Assembly (NCBI GenBank): GCA_964016885.1
Contig: OZ024743.1
Location: 15,548,972 to 15,612,971 of the forward strand
Reading direction: 5' to 3'
DNA: 64,000 nt
Source: Eledone cirrhosa
Taxonomy: Eukaryota > Mollusca > Cephalopoda > Octopoda > Eledonidae
Shown: in pieces, positions 36,601 to 46,248 of the stretch
Numbering within the stretch: the stretch's first letter is position 1
Layout of the letters: the number at the start of each line of letters is the position of its first letter
Notes under the pieces: generated by a model
The model's input: only the letters and a program-made list of their open reading frames with translations
What the model was told of the DNA's origin: nothing
Databases searched by the model: none
Position numbers and translations under genes: made by a program

Positions 36601-37088
36601 CGAGGGCTCTGCCCGTTCGGGATAAGCTCTACAGACACGGGCGCCCGGGTAGGGACCCCTCGAAAAAGATCTGTCCCAGATGCGTACGCGACGAGGAAAC
36701 CGTCGCGCACGCATTGGTGCACTGCCCGGGCGTTGCCGATCTGTGGGGCTATGTCGAACAACTGCTGTCACGGGTGGGACCAATTAGGTTGACCACCGAG
36801 TCCATTGTAACGATCAAGCCGCCTCCCCCCTTCAAAAATGAAGGAGACGCGGTCTTCCTCTGTGTAATAGCCATGGTAAAAGAGGCTATATGGTGGACGC
36901 GTCTGAAAGGGCTGAGGTCGGACACCTTTCTCTCCGGCCAACAACTGGTCCTTTTCTTCCGATACCATTTCGGAAGAAGGATCAGGATGGAGAGAGAGGT
37001 GCTCCACTCCAGCAAGTTTTATGAAAGGTGGGTGAAAGTTGCGAGAATGGCCCGTGTGAATGGGCCTTCTCTCTACCTCAGCCTGTAG
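33652..37088 (+). pseudogene. LINE ORF2: endonuclease-reverse transcriptase with one frameshift
   Basis: It starts 24 bases after the ORF1 stop. The N-terminus is an APE-type endonuclease: N10 in LNARG, E39 in ICEARI, G140-D-W-N143, and S225-D-H227. The RT holds RPITLLN, the first catalytic Asp in LDQSKAFDRV (D587), IRQGCPLSSLLYVL, and the YADD box at 686-689. The open frame runs to 36792 (1046 codons). From about 36600-36615 the family-like sequence continues in another frame to 37088, with a Cys-Cys-His-Cys finger (CPRC, then HALVHC) and LWGYVEQ. A single one-base loss near 36605-36612 explains this. The product nicks target DNA and reverse transcribes LINE RNA at the nick. The catalytic domains are unbroken, and only the C-terminal finger is out of frame. 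Confidence 0.85.
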
Positions 37089-37310
37089 GTGGAACAGAAA
37101 GAAGGGAGCACTCTCTCTTTGTGCTCCCGTGGAGAAGGGTCGCACACCTTTTTTCGGGGGTGTGTGTGACCCCAAAACGATCCCTCTCTATTGAGGACCT
37201 TCTTGTTATTATTTTGTTTGTTATATTTTTCTTACTCGATTTTCATGTAAACTCCCCCCACCCATGTACATGTCCCTTTCTTTTGTGCCCTAGTGGCAAA
37301 TAAACAGAAA

Positions 37311-37341
37311 TCTGTCTGTCTGTCTGTGTCTGTGTGTGTGT
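37311..37341 (+). repeat. 3' flanking (TCTG)n/(TG)n tract of the Tx1 LINE
   Basis: Four TCTG units, then TGTCTG and TG repeats, follow the LINE 3' end (CAAATAAACAGAAA) without a gap. Confidence 0.92.
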
Positions 37342-38617
37342 TATATCTTCCTTAATACTTTTCTCAGTCTGAAAATAATTTTTATCTGTATTAACAAAAA
37401 TTTAATAACATATCTTTGAGTTTTTATTAATATATTATTTGAAAACATTAGATAAGTTATTTTCTTCTATTAAATATTCAGATCTATTTTTGTATGAGTT
37501 TATACTTCTGGCTACCAGTATATTTCTCCCCAAGACCAAGTATTTGCTATCAGTAAATCATACAACATGTAGTCTTACTAAAATGGTACAAGTTAGAAAT
37601 TATTTTAATTTATATAATCTAATGAGGTATCATTCGATACAACTTGAAGACTGCTCAAAATTAAATGGATTGATAACGCACATACAAATATTAAAACCAA
37701 AACTACAAATCGAGAGTGACGATAATAATTTATTGATTTGAATAAAATAGTATTATCTGTGAGTGTGCATATTTAAGTGAGAGAATGTAAGAGAAAAGAA
37801 AGTGAGATAGAGTTAGAGAGGGAGGGGGTACACACAGATAGAAACATAGAGAATGATTCACATTATTCGATCACATACAATTACATGTAATATTGTATGC
37901 TTTATTTTATTGATAAATACAAATGATATAGAAACATATATATATATATATATGTGCACACTCATCATTTATGTAGCAAAAAAAAAAAAATATTATCACA
38001 CATTTCTCATAATGCCATATCCACAACCAATACAAAATAAACAGTAACACAGTTAGGCATATCTTCATATTAACAGATACACACACACTTAAACAAGTAG
38101 ACATTACTGTCATGCATTTATTCCGACTAGGTAAGTAGGTATGTGTACCTAGATATATAATATAAAGGTGTCTGATATTGATTCTTGATAGATAGCTATC
38201 AATCAAACAGAGTAAAGCTGATCACTAAAGCATTATTATAGACATTATTGAAACAATTGGTTTGGTCTTCTTCCTAATAGAGTTCTTCACAGAAGAATTT
38301 GAACTATTCTGTTGGGAAATTTTCAATTTATTCTAAGACATACTGGTGAGTATATATATATATATATATTGTTATGCTTTGGGAGGGTCATGTTGCCAAT
38401 AAATTCAGAAACGATATATATATATATTATATATATATATATATATATTATATAGACGTACAGTAGTATGTACGTACGTATACATACATATAGTATGTAC
38501 GTATACATACATACATACTTACATTTAAGTGCCGTACTAAGAGTGAGAAATGTAATTTCGTTTCATTCTATTCCATATATTATATATATATACATGTGTG
38601 TATATGTGTATGTATAT
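37342..38617. other. AT-rich spacer with TA and GTAT repeats
   Basis: Contains (TA)n tracts at about 37938-37953, 38351-38370 and 38415-38454, and GTAT/GTAC repeats at 38466-38520. A 100-codon frame at 37439-37741 (+) has no recognisable domain and is not claimed as a gene. Confidence 0.5.
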
Positions 38618-39337
38618 TTAGAGAATTGGTCACAGGGTCATATACTTTGGTAAACGCCACTGCAGGCCAACCACTAATTAAATTCGATACAGATATAATA
38701 AGGTTAAACTTACTCGTGAGTGAACTGACGGAGAGCCGGTCGCCAAATAATCAGCATGGTAAATTAAATGTTATTGAGACACGAGTAAAATAATAATGAT
38801 GTCAACAGCAGAAATTAGAGATGAAATGTATGTTTATTTTTGTTGTAGCACAAATAATTGTTTCTACTTTTGGCACAAGGCCAGCAATTATTCCAGAATA
38901 TTACTGGTACTTTATTTTATCGACCCCGTAAGGATGAAAGGCAAAGTCAACCTCGGCGGGATCTGAACTCAGATCGTAAAGGAACGTAACTATGCTGGAA
39001 TGTATGTCCGACACTCTACCGATACTGCCAATTCACCGCACAAATAATGTTGGTTAACTTGTATGGTTGAAGTTACACATAAAAATGAGGTTACAAAAGG
39101 GAATGTGTCATTGCGCCGGAAATTCGGCAGGTTAAGGTGTAAAATCTCACCGTCACATGTACGTGTTGCTGGTTCCAAGTCCCAGGTGCGAGAGAGAGAT
39201 TTTCTTCAAATCTTCGCGAGTAATTTCTCTCTCAGGACGCGTTGGGATACATCCTCTTCTGCTGGCGCTGATTGGCTGAGCTGAGCCAAATCACGCACAG
39301 AGAATGCATGTGAGCCCGCGGAATGTAGGTCACTACA
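38618..39337 (-). repeat. 3' LTR of the Gypsy element (contains SINE)
   Basis: Matches 44003-44528 over its whole length, except for a nested SINE and its 11-bp duplication at 38848-39048. Without the insertion it is about 520 bp, the same as the 5' LTR. Confidence 0.93.
38848..39048 (-). mobile_element. SINE nested in the 3' LTR, with perfect 11-bp target duplication
   Basis: The short-subfamily SINE (about 38859-39037, minus strand) is flanked by GCACAAATAAT at 38848-38858 and 39038-39048. The 5' LTR shows the empty site (GCACAAGTAAT near 44237). The SINE therefore arrived after the Gypsy element integrated. Confidence 0.95.
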
Positions 39338-39352
39338 ATACCCCCTTCTAGA
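39338..39352 (-). other. Polypurine tract
   Basis: On the element strand AGAAGGGGGTAT lies immediately before the 3' LTR start TGTAGTGACC. This is the primer site for plus-strand DNA synthesis. Confidence 0.8.
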
Positions 39353-39702
39353 CGGAAGTCAATACAGATTATTGAATCAGCAAGAAAAAGGTTCATGTCT
39401 GCAAGCATTAACACAGAAAAAAAAATGTACAGCAAATGATGCAAAATGCATGAAAAGGTAACACTCTTCGCAATAAAGGGGCCCCAAATGCGATAAACAC
39501 AAATAAATTTTTTGCTAGGCACTGAAAATGCCACATGTAGCATAGCTATAAAAATGCACTAAAAAAATGGACTGTGTCAGAATTGACAACAGTCGTAATG
39601 TTACGAAATATAACATATATTGACACTGCCGTAGGCAGTCAAGAATCAAAAAGCAACACAATGAAATATACAGCAAAAACAATTGGAAGAAAAGAATACA
39701 AT
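39353..39702 (-). other. Gypsy 3' untranslated region
   Basis: Between the integrase stop and the polypurine tract. No env-like or other frame was recognised. Confidence 0.6.
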
Positions 39703-41300
39703 TCAGTTTATATTACTGCATAGCTTAACGAGGCCAATGCACCCTTCGCCCAGAACGGGTCGTAGTTCTGTATGTTGATGGTGTGTGTGGGGGGGGGGGG
39801 AAGAAATAGGCGAATGTGGCAAAGAAAAAGAAGGGGGCATTTGAATTTCAAGTGTCATTGTGTCATTCTCCAGGTTTGCTCGTTTGAGACGATCAACGGA
39901 AACCGTTTCCCTGGAACCCCGAATGTCCAGTGTGAAATGTTTGTCTGTGCGAGCAAGCACACGATAGGGTCCAGAGTACGGCCGTCGAAGAGGGGGTCGC
40001 ACGGCGTCGTCTCTAACGAACACATGTGTCCACAAGGCAATATCCCTTGGGACGGCAGTTTTTACAGTCTGCTTCCTAGTGCCCATCGGTGGTAGATCCT
40101 TGAAATAAGAGTGAAGCCGGGACACGTGGGAAGCGGGGTCCTGCGAAGTCAGGTCAAAAGGGGCCAGCATTTGCCCCGGTAACGCCAGAGGAGTACCATA
40201 AACTAATTCGGCAGAGGAGAACCCAAGGTCCACTTTTACCGTCGACCGAATACCCAACATCACAATAGGTAGGTACTCGCTCCAACGTGAAGAGTCCATG
40301 GAAGCCCTTAAGGAGGCTTTGAGTTGCCTGTGGAATCTTTCCACCATTCCGTTTGATGCTGGATGATATGCCGTGGTTCTTATGCGAGTGGCGCCAATAA
40401 TTTGTGTTAATTCACGGAAGAGGTTCGATTCAAATTGACGACCGCGGTCTGTTTTTATTGTGGTTGGTACTCCAAAACGAGCGATCCATGCAGATACGAG
40501 AGTACGCGCTGTCGTTTCAGCAGTGATATCTGTCATTGGGATGGCTTCAGGCCAACGCGAAAAACGGTCAACGATCGTCAAAATATACGAATAACCACGA
40601 CTAATCGGTCACGGGCCGACGATGTCCATATGAATGTGACGAAATCTGGCATCAGGACAGGTGAAAGTTCCGAGAGGAGTTTTAACGTGCTTATAAACTT
40701 TTGACTTTTGGCAAGCGACACAGGAACGGCACCAAGCAGCAATGTCACGTCTCATATCAGGCCAGAAAAATCTGGCTGTTATGAGTTTTACTGAGGCTGA
40801 TACTCCAGGGTGAGAAATGCCATGTAAAGCGAGAAACACAGTTCGTCGATGTTCCACTGGGACTAGAGGTCGTGGTGAGTCCAACGAAACATCACACAGT
40901 ATTTGTCCGTCAGCCGTTGAGATCGGAATGTATTTCAGTTTGCAATGTACAAAGTCTGGCGATGTAACATCCAACGATTCGAGAGTGGGTTGAGCAGCTG
41001 CCATTCGATGTAAATCTATCTTTTCGGAAGACGAAATCGATGCGATCGGCAGGCGAGACAGCGCATCGGCCGCTGTATTCAAAGAACCCGGAATATGTTG
41101 AATGTCGTTCGTGAACTGAAGTCCAGATGTCTCGTCTCTCTGGGCGAGTATTTGTCTGCTTTAGTTCCAAGAGCAAACGTCAAAGGTTTATGATCAGTGA
41201 AAATGGTGAATGTTCTACCTTCAAGTACATGAGCAAAATGTTTCACAGATAAATAAATTGCTAATAGCTCCCTGCCAAAGGTGCTATAGCGAGTTTCGGC
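39703..41300 (-). pseudogene. Gypsy pol C-terminal part: RNase H end and integrase
   Basis: The RNase H end (LLAIYLSVKHF, FTDHKPLTF) is out of frame with the upstream polyprotein. A first shift lies near 41287-41300 and a second near 41100-41145, which restores the frame. The integrase follows: an HHCC zinc domain (H-G-I-S-H-P, then CRSCVACQ), the core with [16 protein letters not shown] and [11 protein letters not shown] (the D, D and E of the D,D-35-E triad), and a C-terminal GPYRVL / VSVDRL module (GPY/F type). A TGA at 40609-40611, just after VGP, splits the core. Integrase inserts element cDNA into the genome. Three lesions in 1.6 kb make this copy defective. Confidence 0.85.
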
Positions 41301-43641
41301 AATTTAACTTTCTCGAAAATAAATCGAGTGGTTGCTGTAACCCCTCACACTTCTGCTGTAAGACTGCGCCCACGGCGCTATCCGAAGCATCAACACAGAG
41401 CGACAGCTCGGCGTTGGGCATGGGGTGGGCGAGCAAAGATGCAGTCGCTAACGCTTTCTTCACTTTCTCAAAATCCGCCAGGTGCGTTGCATTTAATGAA
41501 ATGTTCATATTCTTCTGTCGACAGTTTTTAAACATTTCTGTCAACGAGGACAGTAAGCTGGAACAATTAGGCACGAATCGCCTATAAACATTCACAAGGC
41601 CCAAGAATTGCTGTAATTGTCGAAGCGAATATGGCGGAGGCAAATCCAAAATTGCCTTAACTTTTTCCGGAAGGGGCCGAATACCATCAGCATCAATAAG
41701 ATGGCCCAAAAATGTTAGCGATGTCGAGCCGAAAACACACTTAGTGGCATTAACATGAACATTATATTTCTGTAAACTCCGAAATAAGATATCCAAATGT
41801 GTGGAATGTTGTTCAGGAGAAGAACTAGCAATCAGTACATCATCGATATACGTGTAAACAAAATCGAGAACACGAGTGACATCATCCATGAATCGTTGGA
41901 AAGTACTTGCAGCATTTCTAAGTCCGAAAGGCATAGTGAGGAACTCGAATGATCCGAAAGGAGTGGTAATAGCAGTCTTTGGAATATCCTCCTTTTTAAC
42001 CGGAATTTGATTATAAGCGCGGATCAAATCAAGCTTAGAAAAGATTCTGCAACCCTGCAATGACGATGCAAAATCCTGTAAATGCGGGATTGGATAACGG
42101 TCAGGCACAGTAATCGCGTTTAAGCGTCGGTAGTCACCCGTCGGTCTCCACTCACCAGAAGATTTAAGTACCATATGCAGAGGCGATGCCCAAGCACTTG
42201 TGGAAAGCCGAATTATTCCTAATTCCAGCATGTGGTCGAATTCAAGACGTGGAGCTTTCAACTTCTCTGCAGATAATCTTCGAGGACGTGAGAAAACAGG
42301 TGGACCTGTAGTGGATATAAAGTGTTCAATCACATGATCCGGACTAGCAATTCGTAATCTTCCTTGCGTCAGCTGTGGGAATGATTTTAACAAACTGTGA
42401 TACTGGTTGCCCACTTCAGCCAAGAAAAAAGCAGGTCTTACTGTGGCGATCTCCGGCTTTGAACCCTCGAACGATAGGCCTGTATTAGCATCACAAAGTC
42501 GTTGTCTGCGGATGTCAATCGACAAGGAAAAATGGTGGAGGAAATCCGCTCCCAAAATGGCATATGGCAAGTCGGCGATAGTAAACTTCCACTTCAATTC
42601 ACGACGCAAATTTTTAAACCGAAGAGGAAGCGAAATTTGCCCGTACGTTCGAATGGCCGTGTTGTTGATTGCTCGTAAATTGATATTTGATTCAGATGGG
42701 TTTTTTTTAAGATAACTGACTGGCCAAATACTTAGTGACGCGCCAGTGTCGACAAGAAAAAAATTTTTTGACTGCAGATCGTACACAAAAAGATGACGGT
42801 TTGGTCGAGTTTCCCAGAGTTCACTAGCCGCCCCTAGTGGCTCTGATTGGCGTTTTCTCCTATAGTTGCAAGGCGCCCGACTGCCAAAGTTAACATGATA
42901 CCAACAAATCGAAGAATTACTGCTGCCTGAAGTGTAGTGTTGGCGAGGAACAGAAGATGGTGGCGAACGGTACTCGTAGCGGTTTCGAGGAATAGCAGAC
43001 GGAGACGAACGGTACCTTAAACGTTGAGAAGGCTCTCTATGTTGTACAGTCAAATCTTCTACCTTTTTGGTGAGAGCTTCAATCAACTCCAACAGTTTGC
43101 TGTCGGCCACAGAAGAATTGCGTAGGGGGACGCAAGCTGAAGCCACATAAGGATTATGCCGATTGCTGTTCGAGTCCACCTCAAGTATTCTATCCGCGGA
43201 CGCGGCAAGTTGCTCTAACGACTCCCTCTCCAAACTATTAACCAAAAACCTTTGCGCACTTGGCGGTAAACGTGAGAAAAAGAGCTGCTTTATGAAGGGG
43301 GTGTCAATCCCCTGGGAGTCGCTCAACTCCCGCAAATGTCGCAAATAGGAGCTCGGCTTCCTGTCACCCATTTGAGCATCGTCCAACAACTCCTGAAAAC
43401 GACTCTCTACCGACTTAGTATTTCTCCGAAGAATTTCGTTTTTTAATGAGCCGTAGGTAACGTCGGCGTCCAAATCTGTCACAACGTCCTTCACCGAGAA
43501 TGCCAAGGAAACAGGTAGGCCATTGATCAGGACCTTCAGCTTATGCTGTTCTTTTGTCTTGGTTAATTCAAAGAAACATTCCAGCTGCGCAAACCACAAC
43601 TTGATGTCGCTTGCGAAGGACGGCAAATGATGTTGACTCAT
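41284..43641 (-). pseudogene. Gypsy Gag-protease-reverse transcriptase polyprotein
   Basis: A 785-codon frame starting MSQHHLPSF at 43641. Residues 1 to about 240 are a Gag-like helical region ([14 protein letters not shown]). [14 protein letters not shown] segment near residues 240-260 resembles the unusual CHCC finger of CsRn1-type Gag, apparently missing a few residues. The aspartic protease has VDTGAS at about residue 297. The RT has [33 protein letters not shown] and YIDD at 598-601, and an RNase H start with [15 protein letters not shown]. The frame ends at 41284 because of a frameshift inside RNase H, so the product lacks integrase. Gag and Pol share one frame without an apparent break. 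Confidence 0.88.
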
Positions 43642-43982
43642 GGTGTCACGTATTTGATGAATTGTTGGTGTTGGTTAATAGTTAGCCAGGTGTTGCTGCT
43701 GATGGCTGGTACTTGGTGGTAGCCGTTTTGAAATACTGCTAATTTTTTTTCTTTAAGAAAAAATTCTAAAGAAAATTTGAATAATAAAAAAAAATCATTT
43801 TCCATGAAAGTTATGACAGAAATATTGTGCAGGCCGCGTGCTTCAACAAATGGAATATTATGAATTTTATGGGCTTACTCTAAGTGAGTCTAGCTACCCG
43901 ATTCGAACATTCCAAATGTTAAGCCACTCCACATTGCCGTTAAAGCGAATGGCGAATTCAAATAGGCTGCGTTTTCATACTT
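43642..43982 (-). other. Gypsy 5' leader
   Basis: Untranslated leader between the PBS and the Gag start. It has A/T-rich runs and no recognised motif. Confidence 0.6.
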
Positions 43983-44000
43983 AATCGTCGAAGGTCACCA
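43983..44000 (-). other. Primer binding site (tRNA-Trp-like)
   Basis: TGGTGACCTTCGACGATT on the element strand lies two or three bases inside the 5' LTR. The TGGTGACC start fits the 3' end of tRNA-Trp used by CsRn1-like elements. The remaining bases match less well from memory, so the tRNA identity is tentative. Confidence 0.6.
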
Positions 44001-44002
44001 AT

Positions 44003-44528
44003 TTGGAGAATTGGTCACAGGGTTATTTACTTTGGTAAACGCCACTGCAGGCCAACCACTAATTAAATTCGATACAGATATAATAAGGTTAACAAACTTA
44101 CTCGTGAGTGAACTGACGGAGAGCCGGTCGCCAAATAATCAGCATGGTAAATTAAATGTTATTGAGACACGAGTAACATAATAATGATGTCAACAGCAGA
44201 AATTAGAGATGAAATGTATGTTTATTTTTGTTGTAGCACAAGTAATGTTGGTTAACTTGTATGGTTGAAGTTACACATAAAAATGAGGTTACAAAAGGTA
44301 ATGTGTCATTGCGCCGGAAAGTCGGCAGGTTAAGGTGCAAAACCTCACCGTCACATGTACGTGTTGCTGGTCCCAGGTGCGAGAGAGAGATTTTCTTCAA
44401 ATCTTCGCGGGTAATTTCTCTCTCAGGACGCGTAGGGATACATCCTCTTCTGCTGGCGCTGATTGGCTGAGCTGAGTCAAATCACGCACAGAGAATGCAT
44501 GTGAGCCCGCGGAATGTAGGTCACTACA
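44003..44528 (-). repeat. 5' LTR of the Gypsy element
   Basis: A 526-bp direct repeat of the SINE-free 3' LTR. As the 5' LTR it would hold the element promoter. The precise outer base on the PBS side is uncertain by one to three positions. Confidence 0.92.
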
Positions 44529-44590
44529 TATATATCTATATCTAACTATCTATCTATTTATATATATATATATAGCATAAGTTAAACTAT

Positions 44591-44630
<40 letters not shown>
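44529..44630. repeat. TA/TATC microsatellites
   Basis: TATC/TATA repeats and a (TA)n run at about 44595-44630 lie between the Gypsy 5' LTR and the LINE tail. Confidence 0.9.
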
Positions 44631-44632
<2 letters not shown>

Positions 44633-45500
44633 TCATCATCGTTTAACGTCTATCTTCCACGTTACCATGGGTTTAGACGGGAATTGTCCCATGTGAGGCA
44701 ACATTGGTTGTCTTGCTCGTATAAGACTGTCTGGTGGGTTTTTTTGTCGTGACACCTACACGACCTCATTTATTTAGGACCGGATGTTGTGGTACCAACA
44801 TAACTTTACAGAGAAAGGGATGGTGTAGATGGGGGTAGGGGTAGTGGAATGAGGGTGTATTTTTGGTTAGGAGGTGCCTACTGACACTAGGTTTCGCTTT
44901 GTACTTACGCAAGGCGGGTCTTCTGTTTTACTGCGTAGCGCCAAAGATCTCGGTCCAGTGACATTGTCTTGGAGTGGTGTAAGTGTGTATGGTCAGAATT
45001 TATCAAACTGTCCCAGGTTTTTCTGGGTCTGCCTACTCTGTAGCTTCCATCTATTTTGATCGCCCTGCACTTTTTTATACAGCTGTCGTCTTTCATGCGC
45101 ATCACGTGACCATACCAACGCAGTCTTCTCTCAAGTACACAGCATCTGATCCCTCTTATTCCTAATTTCTCACTTAGTTCATTTATGCTTTGCCGTTCAC
45201 GTATATTACTATTACACATCCAACGGAGAGTGCAAGCTTCGTTCCTCTCCAGTCTGCGCATATCCTATGCACACAATGTCCATTACTGTTCGTATGCAGG
45301 CATCATACAGTCTGCCTTTCATTTTTAGAGAGAAACATTTAGCGGCCAATAGTAGTATAAGCTCTCTGAACTTTTTCCATCCCACTCTGACCCTAGCTAC
45401 TGTACTTTCAGAGCACCCTCCACCACTGCTGATTTTGTCACCCAGGTAACGCAAGGTGTCCACTATTTCTATAGAACCATCTGGGCAATGGAAGGAGCTA
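44631..45500 (-). mobile_element. 5'-truncated LINE 3' end with ATG-repeat tail
   Basis: On the minus strand about 45430-45490 reads FHCPDGSIEIVDTLRYLGDK. It continues VARVRVGWKKFRELILLL and SLKMKGRLYDACI, then, after a frameshift near 45240, RNEACTLRWMCNSNIRE, ERRLRWYGHVMRM and GSYRVGRPRKTW. It ends with a 3' UTR holding the conserved tail and an (ATG)n tract at 44631-44640. Same family as 8560-9475 but longer. Confidence 0.8.
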
Positions 45501-45541
45501 GTATCCTGTGGGCACTTGCTACTACTTATTGCACCTGAGCA

Positions 45542-45610
45542 CCAGTGGAAACAGTAGCATAAGTTTAACTATACTAAGTATAGTTAAAATTATGCTACTG
45601 TTTCCACTGG
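45542..45610. repeat. 69-bp palindrome
   Basis: CCAGTGGAAACAGTAGCATA and the following bases mirror the right half, which ends TATGCTACTGTTTCCACTGG. The centre is GTTTAACTATAC-TAA-GTATAGTTAAA. Only a base or two is unpaired in either arm. Confidence 0.9.
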
Positions 45611-46248
45611 AGGAATAGAAGCTAGACAAACTAATATAAGAGAGGTTTGCTCATATCATGTCCCTGACTACAGCTTCTGAAATTAAGAAACAATACAATA
45701 TTAATTACCTTGATAAATTATGACAACCAATATTGGAAGAAAATTCTTTTATCAACAGGATTCTTTGGAAGTATAAAATAGTATTCAGTAGATCGTATAA
45801 AAACCTTGTCCTTATTGAAACAGTATGATACATCCAATAAAATGGATGTGTAGTTCAACTCCTAAATGAATATCTATATATCAGGACAACATATGAGGTT
45901 CGCAATGACGCTAGAAATAGCACCAATGTAAATTATCCACAGCAACACAACATCAAATTTATCATATTATCTTTATATACAGATATTCAATTAATAGTCA
46001 AACAATGTGTGCATGTTATTGAACACATCATGCATTTTGAGTAAGTACAACATATGTATACTATCTATTGAATATTATTTTCTACTTCCAAAGAAACCCT
46101 CTGATGATGAAGGAATTTTTTTCCAATATAGGTTGTCTTATTTGATTTAGATAATTTCTATTGTTTCTTAATTGCAGAAACTGTTGTTAGAGAAATGATA
46201 TGAGCAAAGCTCTCTTATATTGGTTTGTCTAGCTTACATTCCCCCAAT
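45611..46248. mobile_element. Non-autonomous element with ~80-bp terminal inverted repeats
   Basis: The left arm (45611-45692) contains AAGCTAGACAAACTAATATA, GCTCATATCATGTC and AATTAAGAAACAAT. The right arm (about 46153-46248) is its imperfect reverse complement (ATTGTTTCTTAATTGC, ATGATATGAGCAAAGC, TTGGTTTGTCTAGCTT). The 460-base interior has no coding frame. The superfamily is not recognised and no target duplication was resolved. Confidence 0.65.

Larger units (their letters stand above)
31690..37310 (+). mobile_element. Nearly full-length Tx1-clade (L1 superfamily) LINE
   Basis: A 5.6-kb non-LTR retrotransposon: 5' UTR 31690-31864, ORF1 31865-33628, ORF2 33652-37088, and a 3' UTR with AATAAA at 37299-37304. 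It lacks a poly(A) tail and passes directly into (TCTG)n. Codon use and GC content are far above the surroundings. The ORF2 RT sequence (RPITLLN, IRQGCPLSSLLYVLALEPLL), the CCHC knuckle in ORF1 and the C-terminal Cys-His finger fit the Tx1 branch. Some Tx1-clade members are known to insert into specific microsatellites or RNA genes. Three small indels are the only breaks I see. Confidence 0.88.
38618..44528 (-). mobile_element. Ty3/Gypsy LTR retrotransposon, CsRn1-like
   Basis: A complete minus-strand element. From right to left: 5' LTR (44003-44528), PBS, Gag-protease-RT-RNase H frame, integrase, polypurine tract, 3' LTR (38618-39337). LTR ends start TGTAGTGACC on the element strand. Possible 5-bp target duplication TATAT (38613-38617 and 44529-44533), weak because it lies in AT repeats. 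I count about 11 substitutions and two indels between the LTRs outside the nested SINE, roughly 2% divergence. The Gag C-x-x-H-type finger and Trp-like PBS point to the CsRn1 clade. No env-like frame follows the integrase. Two frameshifts and one stop make it non-autonomous now. Confidence 0.9.

Noticed and set aside
39353..39702. An env-like gene downstream of the Gypsy integrase
   Set aside because: Only 350 bases remain before the polypurine tract, with no signal-peptide or membrane-like frame.
39772..40095. Plus-strand frames across the Gypsy integrase
   Set aside because: Antisense shadows of the integrase reading frame.
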